DNA of 64,000 nucleotides from Streptomyces sp. WMMB 322 (GTDB lineage: Bacteria; Actinomycetota; Actinomycetes; Streptomycetales; Streptomycetaceae): contig NZ_FMHI01000018.1 of assembly GCF_900090145.1 (NCBI RefSeq), forward strand, positions 62,001 to 126,000, read 5' to 3'. Made by a program: the position numbers and the translations under genes. The notes under the pieces were generated by a model. That model was not told where the DNA came from, made no database searches, and saw only the letters and a program-made list of their open reading frames with translations. Positions within the stretch are counted from its first letter, which is position 1; each line of letters starts with the position of its first letter. This document shows, piece by piece, positions 17,000-24,750 of this stretch.

Positions 17000-17752
17000 G
17001 TGTCCGTCTTCGCTCCCGACTCGCTGGAGCTCAACCGCAAGCTGCCGCTCTGGTACCAGGTCTCGCAGTCCCTGCGTGCCTCGATACTCGGCCGCACCCC
17101 GCAGGCGCCGCTGCGCCTGCCGACCGAGGAACGCCTCGCCCAGCACTACGGGGTGAGCGTGCTGACCATGCGGCAGGCACTGAAGGAGCTGGAGGCGGAG
17201 GGGCTGATCTCCCGGCACCGGCGGCGCGGCACCTTCATCGAGCCCGACGCCTGCCGGACGAGGCCGGTGCGGCTGCTGGGCTCGGTCGACACCATCGTCG
17301 CCCAGCAGTCGGGCGACCTCACGACGCTGCTGGACCAGGGCGCAGCGCCCGTACCGTCCGAACTGGCCGAGCACTTCCCGGGCGTGGCGGAGACGACGGT
17401 CTTCCGGCGGCTGCGCCGTGACCCGGAGAGCGGCGAGGCGACCAACTGGGCGGAGAACCACATCCATCCACGCGTCGCACCACGCATCGACCCCGCCGAC
17501 CTGGAGCGCGGCTGGCCGATGACGAAGGTCCTGCGGGACAGGGCCGGCGTCCGGATCAGCCGGATCACCGACACCGTGGAGGCACGGCTGGCCGACCCGG
17601 CGACCGCGAAGCTGCTGGACGTGCCGCTGCTCAGCCCGATCCTGCACTACACGGGCGTGACGTACGACGAGGACGGGCAGGTCGTCGACGTGGCGCTGAT
17701 CCACTACCGCGGGGACCGCTTCTCCTTCTCGGTGACCCTCCAGGCGCACTGA
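17000..17752 (+). CDS. GntR family transcriptional regulator (HutC/UTRA-like)
   Basis: A 250-residue regulator. A winged helix occupies about residues 10-80 (LPLWYQVSQSLRASILG, then LPTEERLAQHYGVSVLTMRQ and RRRGTFIEP). A C-terminal effector domain of UTRA type follows (SPILHYTGVTYDEDGQVVDVALIHYRGDRF). The GTG at 17000 is preceded by AGGGGG about 8 nt away. It starts 11 nt after the hmgA stop on the same strand, so the two are almost certainly co-transcribed. A role as homogentisate- or tyrosine-responsive regulator of this operon is an inference from position. Confidence 0.9.
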   Translation: MSVFAPDSLELNRKLPLWYQVSQSLRASILGRTPQAPLRLPTEERLAQHYGVSVLTMRQALKELEAEGLISRHRRRGTFIEPDACRTRPVRLLGSVDTIVAQQSGDLTTLLDQGAAPVPSELAEHFPGVAETTVFRRLRRDPESGEATNWAENHIHPRVAPRIDPADLERGWPMTKVLRDRAGVRISRITDTVEARLADPATAKLLDVPLLSPILHYTGVTYDEDGQVVDVALIHYRGDRFSFSVTLQAH

Positions 17753-17934
17753 GGTGTGTTCATCGACCCCGGTCGCCGGCACGCTGACCGAACCGGTGCC
17801 GCGCAGGTGCTTCGCATCCGGCCGGATGCCCGAGCCACATCGGCGACCGGTGAGTACGAGAAGGCCGGATCGCCTGTTCATCGACGCCCGACCAGCGATT
17901 CGCGGCCTGGTGGGCCGTCTGTATCGTGCCGCAG

Positions 17935-18801
17935 ATGGTGAGTGATTCCCCGACGGCGCCGGAGCAGGCGCCCGCCCAGACGGCGGTGTCCTCCGCCTCG
18001 CCCCGGGAGCGCCAGAAGCATCAGCCCTCCACGACGGTGGATCTGCTGCTGATGGCCGTGGTGGTGATCTTCCTCGCGGCATACGCCTGGCCGATTCTCC
18101 AGCCCGGCCTCAGCCCGGGCTGGAGAACTGCCTGCACCTGGACGAGCTGGACGACCTGGTGCGTCTTCGCACTCGACTACCTGATCAGGCTCATACGGGC
18201 GGAGAACCGCTGGGCGTACTTCAAATCGAACCTCTTCGTCCTGGCGACGGTGGCGCTTCCGTTCTTCCGGCCGTTGAGGATGTTGCGGCTGCTGACGGTG
18301 CTGAACGTGCTGCACAGGCGTGCCGAGGCGAGCCTCCGGGGCCAGGTGACCACATACGCCTGCGGAGCGGCGGGACTGCTGATGCTCTGCGGAGCGCTGG
18401 CTGTGCTGGACGCCGAGCGCGGAACCGACGGTGCCAACATCGACAGCTTCACGGACGCCATCTGGTGGGCCTTCGCGACCGTGACCACGGTCGGATACGG
18501 GGACGCATATCCGGTGACGCTCACCGGACGGCTGGTCGCCGTCCTGCTGATGATCGCCGGCATTGCCGTACTGGGCGTAGTGTCCGCCTCCCTGGCCTCA
18601 TGGTTCATCGAGCGTGTCTCCGACGCGAGCGCGGAGCGGGAGGCGGCTTCCCGCAAGGAGGTGCAGGAGCTCACCGCAGTGATCCAGCGGCAGCAGGAGG
18701 AGCTTGCAGAGCAGCGGAGACTGCTGCGCGCCTTTGTACCGGACGAGGACGGGAACCGTTTCGGGTCCGGTGTCCCCGGGCCCGCCGCGCCCGACGGATA
18801 G
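17935..18801 (+). CDS. Voltage-gated-type potassium channel (ion transport family)
   Basis: A 288-residue channel subunit. The selectivity filter TVTTVGYGDAYPVT lies between two membrane helices. The N-terminal part has S1-S4-like segments, including an arginine-bearing FFRPLRMLRLLTVLNVLHRR that resembles a voltage sensor. After the pore helix a predicted coiled coil (about residues 225-270, SRKEVQELTAVIQRQQEELA) may support tetramer assembly. The ATG at 17935 is preferred because a TATCGT box ends 7 nt upstream (leaderless pattern) and no ribosome site exists. A GTG 9 nt upstream is an alternative. It is monocistronic. Confidence 0.88.
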   Translation: MVSDSPTAPEQAPAQTAVSSASPRERQKHQPSTTVDLLLMAVVVIFLAAYAWPILQPGLSPGWRTACTWTSWTTWCVFALDYLIRLIRAENRWAYFKSNLFVLATVALPFFRPLRMLRLLTVLNVLHRRAEASLRGQVTTYACGAAGLLMLCGALAVLDAERGTDGANIDSFTDAIWWAFATVTTVGYGDAYPVTLTGRLVAVLLMIAGIAVLGVVSASLASWFIERVSDASAEREAASRKEVQELTAVIQRQQEELAEQRRLLRAFVPDEDGNRFGSGVPGPAAPDG

Positions 18802-19223
18802 GGCACGGGCAGGCAGCCGCATCGCCTCTCCGGCGCGGCTCCGGAGGACCTCTCACTCCAGCTGCGAATGCGGGGGGCCGAGGGCTGACGGCTCCACCGG
18901 CGCAAAGAACAGCGATCTCCTTCAGCCACGACACGATTACGCTCACCCTCGGCCCGTCCCCGGTCACCATCCGCGCAACCGCGGCCGGGAGCGCGGGAAC
19001 CCGCCACGAGCGGCACAGCCGGAGACCTCCGTTTCAGACGATCTCCGCCCCGGACGCCGCCCCGGCCGGCACGGGACCGGCAGCTTCACCCGCACCACCC
19101 ACCGCCGGCCTTCGGAAGTCGGGAGGCGCGCCGGTCACTCAGCACACCGGCCGTCCGGAAGGACGAAGCAAGGGGGCACCGGCACGCCTGACGGCGGCGC
19201 GCACCCCCTCGTAGCATCGAGCG
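18802..19223. other. Intergenic region, 422 bp
   Basis: No gene is recognisable here. The right end carries a TAGCAT box (19213-19218) six bases before the GTG at 19224, the arrangement of a leaderless promoter for the Type ISP-like gene. The rest is GC-rich with no strong inverted repeat that I can see. Confidence 0.5.
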
Positions 19224-20486
19224 GTGAGCGACGACGGAACCGGCACCAAGGACGCACCTGCACTCGACGCGCCCCTGCTCGACGAGGTGATGCCCTGGTC
19301 CGTCGCGCCGCTGCGCACGGGCCGCGGATGGGTGTCCGCGCCCGACGCCGCGTCGCTGCGCCGGCGTTGGAACGCACTGGTGCGCACCGAGGACGAGGCG
19401 GAGCGTGCCGCGCTGTTCGTCCCGAGCCGCTCCCGCACACTGCACAGCTCGGTGGCCCCGCTGCCCGGAGTGCCCGCGCACGGCGGGCCGCTGGCGCAGG
19501 AGCGGGGCGGCTGCCCGGAACCGGTGCGGTTCCTGCACGGGCCCTTCGACCAGCAGTGGCTCATTCCCGACCACCGGCTCATCGACGCCGCGCGGCCGCA
19601 GCTGTGGCGGGTGAGCGACGCCCGTCAGACGCATCTGGTGGAGACCGGCCACGACCACCGGCATCCCGGCCCGCTCGTCACGTTCACCGCGCTGCTGCCC
19701 GACGGGCAGGCGGCGGCGGGGCGTTCGGGCCGCATCCGTCCGCTGTACAGACGTCCCGGCGGCGGTGAACCCAACCTCCTCCCGGGTCTGACTGACCACC
19801 TCTCCGGGCGGCTGGGTGCGCCGGTCACCGCTGAGGACGTGCTCGCCTGGATCGCCGCCGCGGCGCGCCCCGGCCCGCGGGGGCGTGTGGTGCCGCTGAC
19901 CACGGACCCGGACCTGTGGCGGCGCGGCGTGGAGCTGGGCCGCCGGGTCGTGTGGCTGCACACGCGGGGCGCACGGTGCGCGGGCGGGGCGAACGAGGGC
20001 CGTCCGCGGCTGCCGGGCGGTCATCGCCCGTACGTGCGTGCTCCGTTGCCCGCCGCGGCGCCGCCGGAGGAGGAGCTCGTCCATGACGGGGAGGAGCGCT
20101 CGCTGCACATCGGGGAGGGACGCGTGGCGCCGGTGGCGCGGGAGGCGTGGGAGTTCGAAGCGGGAGGGGCGCGGGTGCTGGGGGCCTGGTTCGCGCGCCG
20201 GGCGGCGCTGCCGGCGGCCGCGGGGAGGCTCGCTGCCGTGCGTCCCGGCAGCTGGCCGCAGGAGTGGACGTCCGAACTGCTCGAACTCATCACGGTCTTG
20301 ACGCTGCTGGCGGAACTGCGCGAGGAGCAGGGCGACTTGGGGCGGGCGCTGGATTCCGGCGGGGAGTCCGGACGGGCCGTGCTCGAGCGCGCCGGGCTGC
20401 TGCCGGTGCCCCGGTCCGCACGTCTGCCGGCCTCGGTCCTCGACGTGCCCGAGGAGGGTCCGGACGGCCAACTGGCACTGCTTTAG
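19224..20486 (+). CDS. Orphan Type ISP restriction-modification C-terminal (specificity-domain-like) protein
   Basis: A 420-residue protein resembling the C-terminal domain of Type ISP (LlaBIII-like) restriction-modification enzymes. The recognisable block is PVRFLHGPFDQQWLIPDHRL, then RPQLWRVSDARQTHLVETGH and GRIRPLYRRPGG, continuing to a C-terminal SWPQEWTSELLELITVLTLL. A full Type ISP enzyme is about 1,600 residues with helicase and methyltransferase modules; none of these is present here or next door. Streptomycetes carry such stand-alone proteins, often annotated as DNA methyltransferase, but I see no SAM-binding motif. The start GTG is probably leaderless. The function is unknown. Confidence 0.72.
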   Translation: MSDDGTGTKDAPALDAPLLDEVMPWSVAPLRTGRGWVSAPDAASLRRRWNALVRTEDEAERAALFVPSRSRTLHSSVAPLPGVPAHGGPLAQERGGCPEPVRFLHGPFDQQWLIPDHRLIDAARPQLWRVSDARQTHLVETGHDHRHPGPLVTFTALLPDGQAAAGRSGRIRPLYRRPGGGEPNLLPGLTDHLSGRLGAPVTAEDVLAWIAAAARPGPRGRVVPLTTDPDLWRRGVELGRRVVWLHTRGARCAGGANEGRPRLPGGHRPYVRAPLPAAAPPEEELVHDGEERSLHIGEGRVAPVAREAWEFEAGGARVLGAWFARRAALPAAAGRLAAVRPGSWPQEWTSELLELITVLTLLAELREEQGDLGRALDSGGESGRAVLERAGLLPVPRSARLPASVLDVPEEGPDGQLALL

Positions 20487-20564
20487 GGGACGTTCGGGCT
20501 GCGCACGAACGTGCCGGCGCGACGGCGGCGGGATCACCGGCCACCGCCCCCGGGGCGCAGGGTG

Positions 20565-20660
20565 GGGGGTCTCCCCGGGCCGACAAGGCCCAGGGATGGG
20601 GTCTCCCCGGGCCGACAAGGCCCAGGGATGGGGTCTCCCCGGGCCGACAAGGCCCAGGGG
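20565..20660. repeat. Three contiguous 32-bp tandem repeats with internal hairpins
   Basis: The 32-bp unit occupies 20565-20596, 20597-20628 and 20629-20660 with almost no differences. Each unit contains GGGCC-GACAA-GGCCC, a 5-bp stem with 5-nt loop. In the last copy flanking bases extend the stem. The array fills the gap between the convergent genes ending at 20486 and 20674 and may act as a bidirectional terminator. There are no spacers, so it is not a CRISPR. Confidence 0.85.
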
Positions 20661-20673
20661 ACCTACGGAAGAC

Positions 20674-20940
20674 TCAGCCGCGCCCGCCGAAGAGCGTGCG
20701 GCGCAGTTTGCGCAGCGGCGCGAACAGCGACACGCGCGCGCTCCGGGCTGCGGTCCGGTTCCGCGCGGAATCACGCTTGGTGATCTCACGCATGAGCGAA
20801 GTCGCTTCTTCCGTCTCACCCTGCGGCACGGCGGGGCCCGCGAGCACAGCCAAATGCCGGTCGAGGCGCGAACTCGTCGCACCTGTACCGCATTTGATGG
20901 CGGGCACTCGCGCCCTGCCGCTCACCGTTATCTGTTCCAT
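20674..20940 (-). CDS. Small conserved basic protein of unknown function
   Basis: An 88-residue protein, MEQITVSGRARVPAIKCGTG at the start, and a strongly basic C-terminus (NRTAARSARVSLFAPLRKLR) ending in TLFGGRG. The ATG at 20940 is chosen because GGGGAG lies 4 nt upstream and the sequence before it shows no coding character. The amphipathic basic tail may bind nucleic acid or membrane. I recognise it only as a protein type found in streptomycetes, with no assigned role. It is convergent with the Type ISP-like gene and divergent from the AAA ATPase gene. Confidence 0.6.
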   Translation of the reverse strand: MEQITVSGRARVPAIKCGTGATSSRLDRHLAVLAGPAVPQGETEEATSLMREITKRDSARNRTAARSARVSLFAPLRKLRRTLFGGRG

Positions 20941-21139
20941 GACACTCCCCACCCGTACGAGGGCACGAGGCCCGGGCACAGCAACCCTAACGCCCGACTG
21001 CTCCACCCGTGTATCCCGGTCACAGGATTCACCTGCCCCACAGGCGCGTTGACGAACATACGGGGCGCCTTGTGATACGCACCTGTTTCCGGACGGACGG
21101 GCGGAAACGTGCGTGCGCCGGGGCCCGGCATGCCGGATC

Positions 21140-22300
21140 ATGACTGCCATGCCAGCACAGCCCCGCCGGCCGTCCGCCGCCGACAGGAGTGAGACCCTGA
21201 CCTCCCCGACCAGGCCCGAGCAGGCGATCGCTCCTTGCCTGACCATCGATGACACGGACTCGCCGTCAGACGTCATCGACGCCCTCTTCCTCGGCCGTTT
21301 CACCAACGGGGAGCAGCCCTACTCGCGGGGTCACTCCGTCGACCGCGTCAAGAAGGGCCGCACGCTGCTGCCCCCGGACGCGAAGGTGCTGCGCGAGGCG
21401 AAGGACGACGGCCGCAGCACGGTCCTCGCGGAAGGCGAGGGCTGGACGGTTCTGGTCTCGCGCTGGACGCACGGGGCGGACGTCACGGTGACGGCGGTGA
21501 CCGGCGAACTCGCCCAGAAGCGGCTCGACGAGGCTGTCCAAGACGCGGAGGACGAGCCGGAGCCGCAGTCCGACAAGGTCTCCATGGGCTTCTGGTACCA
21601 CTCGCCGATGCGTGGCCCGCGCCGGACCACGCGCGCCATCACCGCGGGCACGTGGCAGGAGGTGCGTCCCAACTACACGGCACGTGTGGCCGATGCCATG
21701 GACGGGCTGATGAAGATCACCCCGGACGAGGTGTCCGGAAGGCTTCTGCTGCTGCACGGCCCGCCGGGTACGGGCAAGACCTCCGCGCTGCGCACGCTCG
21801 CCCGTTCGTGGCGCGACTGGTGTCAGGTGGACTGCGTCCTCGACCCGGAGCACCTGTTCAACAACATCGGTTATCTGATGGACATCGCCATCGGCGCCGA
21901 CGACAGCGACTCCGACGAACAGCGCTGGCGGCTCCTTCTCCTGGAGGACTGCGACGAGTTGATCCGCGGCGAGGCCAAGCACGCGGCGGGCCAGGCGCTT
22001 TCACGGCTGCTCAATCTGACGGACGGTCTGCTGGGTCAGGGCCGCAACGTGCTCGTGGGCGTGACCACGAACGAGGACCTGGAGCGGCTGCATCCCGCGG
22101 TCGTGCGGCCGGGGCGCTGTCTGGCCCGCATCGAGGTCGGCGCGCTCACCCGCAAGGAGGCCGTGGGCTGGCTCGGCACGGAGGAGGGCGTAGGCCGCGA
22201 AGGCGCCACGCTGGCCGAGCTGTTCGCGCTCCGCAAGGGCGCTTCCCCGGCGTCGGTGCCCATGCGGAACGACGGCGAAGGCTCGGGCCTGTACCTGTAG
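21140..22300 (+). CDS. AAA family ATPase with DUF5925-type N-terminal region
   Basis: A 386-residue protein. The N-terminal half (about residues 25-160) is the streptomycete-specific DUF5925-like region with IDALFLGRFTNGEQPY. The C-terminal half is an AAA+ module: Walker A GPPGTGKTSA, Walker B RLLLLEDCDELI, sensor GVTTNEDLERLHPAVVRPGR with the arginine finger. It resembles the proteasome/FtsH-like AAA class in the LHPAVVRPGR motif, but no protease domain is fused. Start choice between ATGs at 21140 and 21149 is open as no ribosome site is visible. The NADAR gene lies 194 bp downstream in the same direction. Cellular role unknown. Confidence 0.85.
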   Translation: MTAMPAQPRRPSAADRSETLTSPTRPEQAIAPCLTIDDTDSPSDVIDALFLGRFTNGEQPYSRGHSVDRVKKGRTLLPPDAKVLREAKDDGRSTVLAEGEGWTVLVSRWTHGADVTVTAVTGELAQKRLDEAVQDAEDEPEPQSDKVSMGFWYHSPMRGPRRTTRAITAGTWQEVRPNYTARVADAMDGLMKITPDEVSGRLLLLHGPPGTGKTSALRTLARSWRDWCQVDCVLDPEHLFNNIGYLMDIAIGADDSDSDEQRWRLLLLEDCDELIRGEAKHAAGQALSRLLNLTDGLLGQGRNVLVGVTTNEDLERLHPAVVRPGRCLARIEVGALTRKEAVGWLGTEEGVGREGATLAELFALRKGASPASVPMRNDGEGSGLYL

Positions 22301-22373
22301 GCGAGGCTGCCCGGAGGTCCCGCGCGGGCACGGCGTCCCTCTCCCCCCCGGTGGTACGGGCCCCGGCACGACC

Positions 22374-22448
22374 GGCGCCCGTACCACCGGCCTCCGCACC
22401 ACCGGCCTCCGTACCAACGGGCGTCCGTACAACGGGCGTCCGTCGACC
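22374..22448. repeat. Five degenerate 15-bp tandem repeats
   Basis: Five consecutive 15-bp units related to GGCCTCCGTACCACC, at 22374, 22389, 22404, 22419 and 22434, differing by 1-4 bases each. They lie between the AAA ATPase stop and the NADAR start. A 15-bp period is frame-preserving, but neither strand carries a plausible gene here. It may be a remnant of a longer coding region or a local slippage product. Confidence 0.7.
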
Positions 22449-22494
22449 TGATAAAGAGTCGAGGGAGGCACCCCGGCGCTGCCAGAATCGGGCC

Positions 22495-23061
22495 ATGGTC
22501 GACAACGTCGCTGAACTCGCCGAGCGCGCCGCGCGGGGCGAGCGCTTCAAGTACCTCTATTTCTGGGGCCATCGGCCACGGCGGGACGGCTCCGTCGGCA
22601 AGGGCTGCCTGAGCCAGTGGTGGCCCTCGCCCTTCGAGGCGGAAGGCGTCGAGTACGCCACCGCGGAGCACTGGATGATGGCCCGCAAGGCCCGCCTGTT
22701 CGGGGACGAGGAGGCGGAGCGGCGCGCGGTGGCCGCCGGGGATCCCCGGCAGGCGAAGGCCGCGGGCCGCTCGGTGCGGGGGTTCGACCAGGACGTGTGG
22801 GAACGTGAGCGGTTCGCCATCGTGGTCGAGGGCAGTCTGCGGAAGTTCGGGCAGCCCTGCGAGCTGCGTGAATTCCTGCTGGGCACCAACAGCCGTGTAC
22901 TGGTCGAGGCCAGCCCGCTGGACCGGGTGTGGGGCATCGGACTCGCCGCGGACGACGCGCGGGTGCGTGACCCTTCGCAGTGGCGCGGCCAGAACCTGCT
23001 GGGCTTCGCGCTGATGGAGGCCCGTACGAGGCTGCTCACCCGGACGGGCACGCTGACATAA
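22495..23061 (+). CDS. NADAR family protein (YbiA/DUF1768)
   Basis: A 188-residue NADAR-fold protein. Conserved positions are YLYFWGHRP, CLSQWWPSPFEAEGVEYATA and EHWMMARKARLFGD in the N-terminal half, and PLDRVWGIGL with RGQNLLGFALMEAR at the C-terminus. Characterised relatives act on ADP-ribose-type or ribosylated nucleotides: YbiA hydrolyses the N-glycosidic bond of riboflavin intermediates, and NADAR members reverse guanine ADP-ribosylation. The start ATG has a CAGAAT box 6 nt upstream, suggesting a leaderless message. It lies behind the AAA ATPase gene on the same strand. The substrate in this organism is unknown. Confidence 0.92.
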   Translation: MVDNVAELAERAARGERFKYLYFWGHRPRRDGSVGKGCLSQWWPSPFEAEGVEYATAEHWMMARKARLFGDEEAERRAVAAGDPRQAKAAGRSVRGFDQDVWERERFAIVVEGSLRKFGQPCELREFLLGTNSRVLVEASPLDRVWGIGLAADDARVRDPSQWRGQNLLGFALMEARTRLLTRTGTLT

Positions 23062-23221
23062 CCTCATCGCCCCCTCCGCGGACGGACGATGCGGCGCCGT
23101 GCCGCACAACTCCCGTGCGCCGCAACCCTGTTGAACACGCCTGCCGAGGACGCCTGCTGATCAGGCGTGCCGAGTTGGGGACTGCCTCACGTCCCGCCCC
23201 TGCCCGGGCACGTGCACGGCT

Positions 23222-23255
23222 CCCGGCGCCCGGCGCCCGGCGCCCGGCGCCCGGC
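23222..23255. repeat. Heptanucleotide tandem repeat (CCCGGCG) next to a stop codon
   Basis: Four exact copies of CCCGGCG and a fifth of six bases (23222-23255). The array ends two bases before the stop codon of the GntR gene. The period of 7 makes copy-number change frame-shifting, but the array is outside the coding region. It may be hypervariable between strains. Confidence 0.75.
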
Positions 23256-23257
23256 TC

Positions 23258-23629
23258 TCACCCGTACACGGCGCGCAGCGCGTCCTCGACCGCCGCACGC
23301 GCCGCATCACGGTCCAGGCCCAGCCTGTTCACCCGTTGGGCGTAGGACATCGCAGCCTCGGACGCCTCCCTCTGCGCGGCGTCACCCGCCGCCGCCACGA
23401 AGGTGCCGTGCCGCCCTCTGGTCTCGATGACTCCGTCCGACTCCAGCGCCCGGTAGGCCTTGGCGACGGTGTTGGCGGCGAGGCCGAGTTCCCCGGCCAG
23501 ACCGCGCACGGTCGGCAGCTTGTATCCGGTCGGCAGATCCCCGCCGCGCACCTGCCCGGCGATCTGGGCGCGGAGCTGCTCGTAGGGGGCGTCCGGCCCG
23601 GCAGGGTCGATGGTGATCTGCAACGGCAC
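23258..23629 (-). CDS. GntR family regulator, short YtrA-type
   Basis: A 123-residue GntR protein: IDPAGPDAPYEQLRAQIAGQ opens the winged helix and LPTVRGLAGELGLAANTVAK is the recognition part, followed by the wing GVIETRGRHGTFV. Only about 45 residues follow the DNA-binding domain, which is the YtrA subfamily layout. Such regulators usually sit beside an ABC transporter operon; none is present here. The GTG at 23629 has GGAG 6 nt upstream. It is divergent from the GNAT gene at 23754, with a 124-bp intergenic region that is less GC-rich, so it may regulate that gene. Confidence 0.9.
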   Translation of the reverse strand: MPLQITIDPAGPDAPYEQLRAQIAGQVRGGDLPTGYKLPTVRGLAGELGLAANTVAKAYRALESDGVIETRGRHGTFVAAAGDAAQREASEAAMSYAQRVNRLGLDRDAARAAVEDALRAVYG

Positions 23630-23753
23630 GTGATCTCCGGTGTGTTCGCGGTTTTCTTCCGTCAGGGCGGCGCATCGGATGCGGAGCCGATTCTCTCTCA
23701 GCGGCGGAAAAATCAGGAGCGGCGCCACCCCCGGGTGCGTAGCGTGCCGGGGC

Positions 23754-24683
23754 ATGACACCGAAGGTCACCGTGGAACCCTTCCGCCCGCGCGACGCGGA
23801 TGCAGTGGCCGAGGTGAGACGTGCGGCCGTCCCCTATCTGGTGTGCACGGCCGAATCGGTGGCCTGGGAGGCCGAGTCCGCCCCCGCGGCAGGTCGTACG
23901 CGCTGGCTGGTCGCCAGGGAAGCCGGCGGACGAGTGGTGGGCTGCGCCGACACGGGGCTGCTCATCGGCAGCGTCGAGCCCCGGCAGGGGTATCTGCACA
24001 CGGCCGTGCACCCGGCCGGCCGGGGACTTGGCGCGGGCGCGGCTCTCGTGGCCGAGGCGGAACGTCACCTGTCCGCCGTGGGGGCCGAGCGAGCCTGGAC
24101 GTGGGTGGCGGACGACGGCCGCTCACCCGGCTTCGCGGAGCGCCGCGGCTACACGCGCGGGCGGCGCGCCTGTTTCCTCGGTCTCGACCTCGCACGTGCC
24201 GGGCTCCCCGGACCGCCGGAGCGGCTGCCCGCCGGCGTGGAGCTCCGCACGGCTCTCGACTTCGCCGGTGACCTGCGTCCGCTGTACGAGGCCGACTTGG
24301 AGTGCACCGCTGACGAACCCGGCGATGTGCGCCACGGTTTCGTGCCGTACGAGGACTGGCTGCGGCTGAACCGGGACCGCCCGGACATCGACCACCGCCT
24401 CACCTCCGTCGTTCTCGTCGGCGGCGAAGTCGCCTCGTACTCAGTGGCGCAGACGGACGGGCGTGAGCGCTACTGGTCGGGTATGACCGGAACACGGCGC
24501 GCGTTCCGCGGGCGCGGCCTGGCGCGGCTGGCCAAGCTCGACTCCCTGCGCCGTTCCCGCTCCGCGGGCCGCAGGCGGGCCTTCACCGGGAACGACGCCA
24601 CGAACGCCCCGATGCTGGCGCTCAACCGGAGCCTGGGCTATGAGCAGGCCGCCGCAGAATGGCGATACTCCAAGCCGCTGTGA
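23754..24683 (+). CDS. GNAT family N-acetyltransferase with two tandem GNAT folds
   Basis: A 309-residue protein containing two GNAT-like halves. The first has the acetyl-CoA loop motif VHPAGRGLGAGAALVAEAER. The second has GTRRAFRGRGLARLAKLDSL followed by TGNDATNAPMLALNRSLGYE, the classic asparagine and tyrosine-containing end of the fold. The arrangement resembles mycothiol synthase or streptothricin-type tandem GNATs, but the substrate is not apparent. The ATG at 23754 has no Shine-Dalgarno; a TAGCGT box 8 nt upstream suggests a leaderless start. It is divergent from the short GntR gene. Confidence 0.9.
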   Translation: MTPKVTVEPFRPRDADAVAEVRRAAVPYLVCTAESVAWEAESAPAAGRTRWLVAREAGGRVVGCADTGLLIGSVEPRQGYLHTAVHPAGRGLGAGAALVAEAERHLSAVGAERAWTWVADDGRSPGFAERRGYTRGRRACFLGLDLARAGLPGPPERLPAGVELRTALDFAGDLRPLYEADLECTADEPGDVRHGFVPYEDWLRLNRDRPDIDHRLTSVVLVGGEVASYSVAQTDGRERYWSGMTGTRRAFRGRGLARLAKLDSLRRSRSAGRRRAFTGNDATNAPMLALNRSLGYEQAAAEWRYSKPL

Positions 24684-24728
24684 GAGGGCAGGGGCTCGGG
24701 GATCAGCACACGGCTGCGCGCCGCGCCG

Positions 24729-24748
24729 CCCGCCGGCGTCCCGGCGGG
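24729..24748. terminator. Hairpin between convergent GNAT and MarP-like genes
   Basis: CCCGCCGG, loop CGTC, CCGGCGGG: an 8-bp GC stem lying immediately before the stop codon of the leftward protease gene and 46 bp after the stop of the GNAT gene. There is no U-tract, as is common in streptomycete terminators. It could terminate the rightward transcript. Confidence 0.5.
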
Positions 24749-24750
24749 GC

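Noticed and set aside
8731..17752. Biosynthetic gene cluster
   Set aside because: There is no PKS, NRPS, terpene or RiPP core enzyme; these are catabolic and redox genes.
20565..20660. CRISPR array
   Set aside because: The 32-bp units are contiguous with no unique spacers, and no cas genes are nearby.
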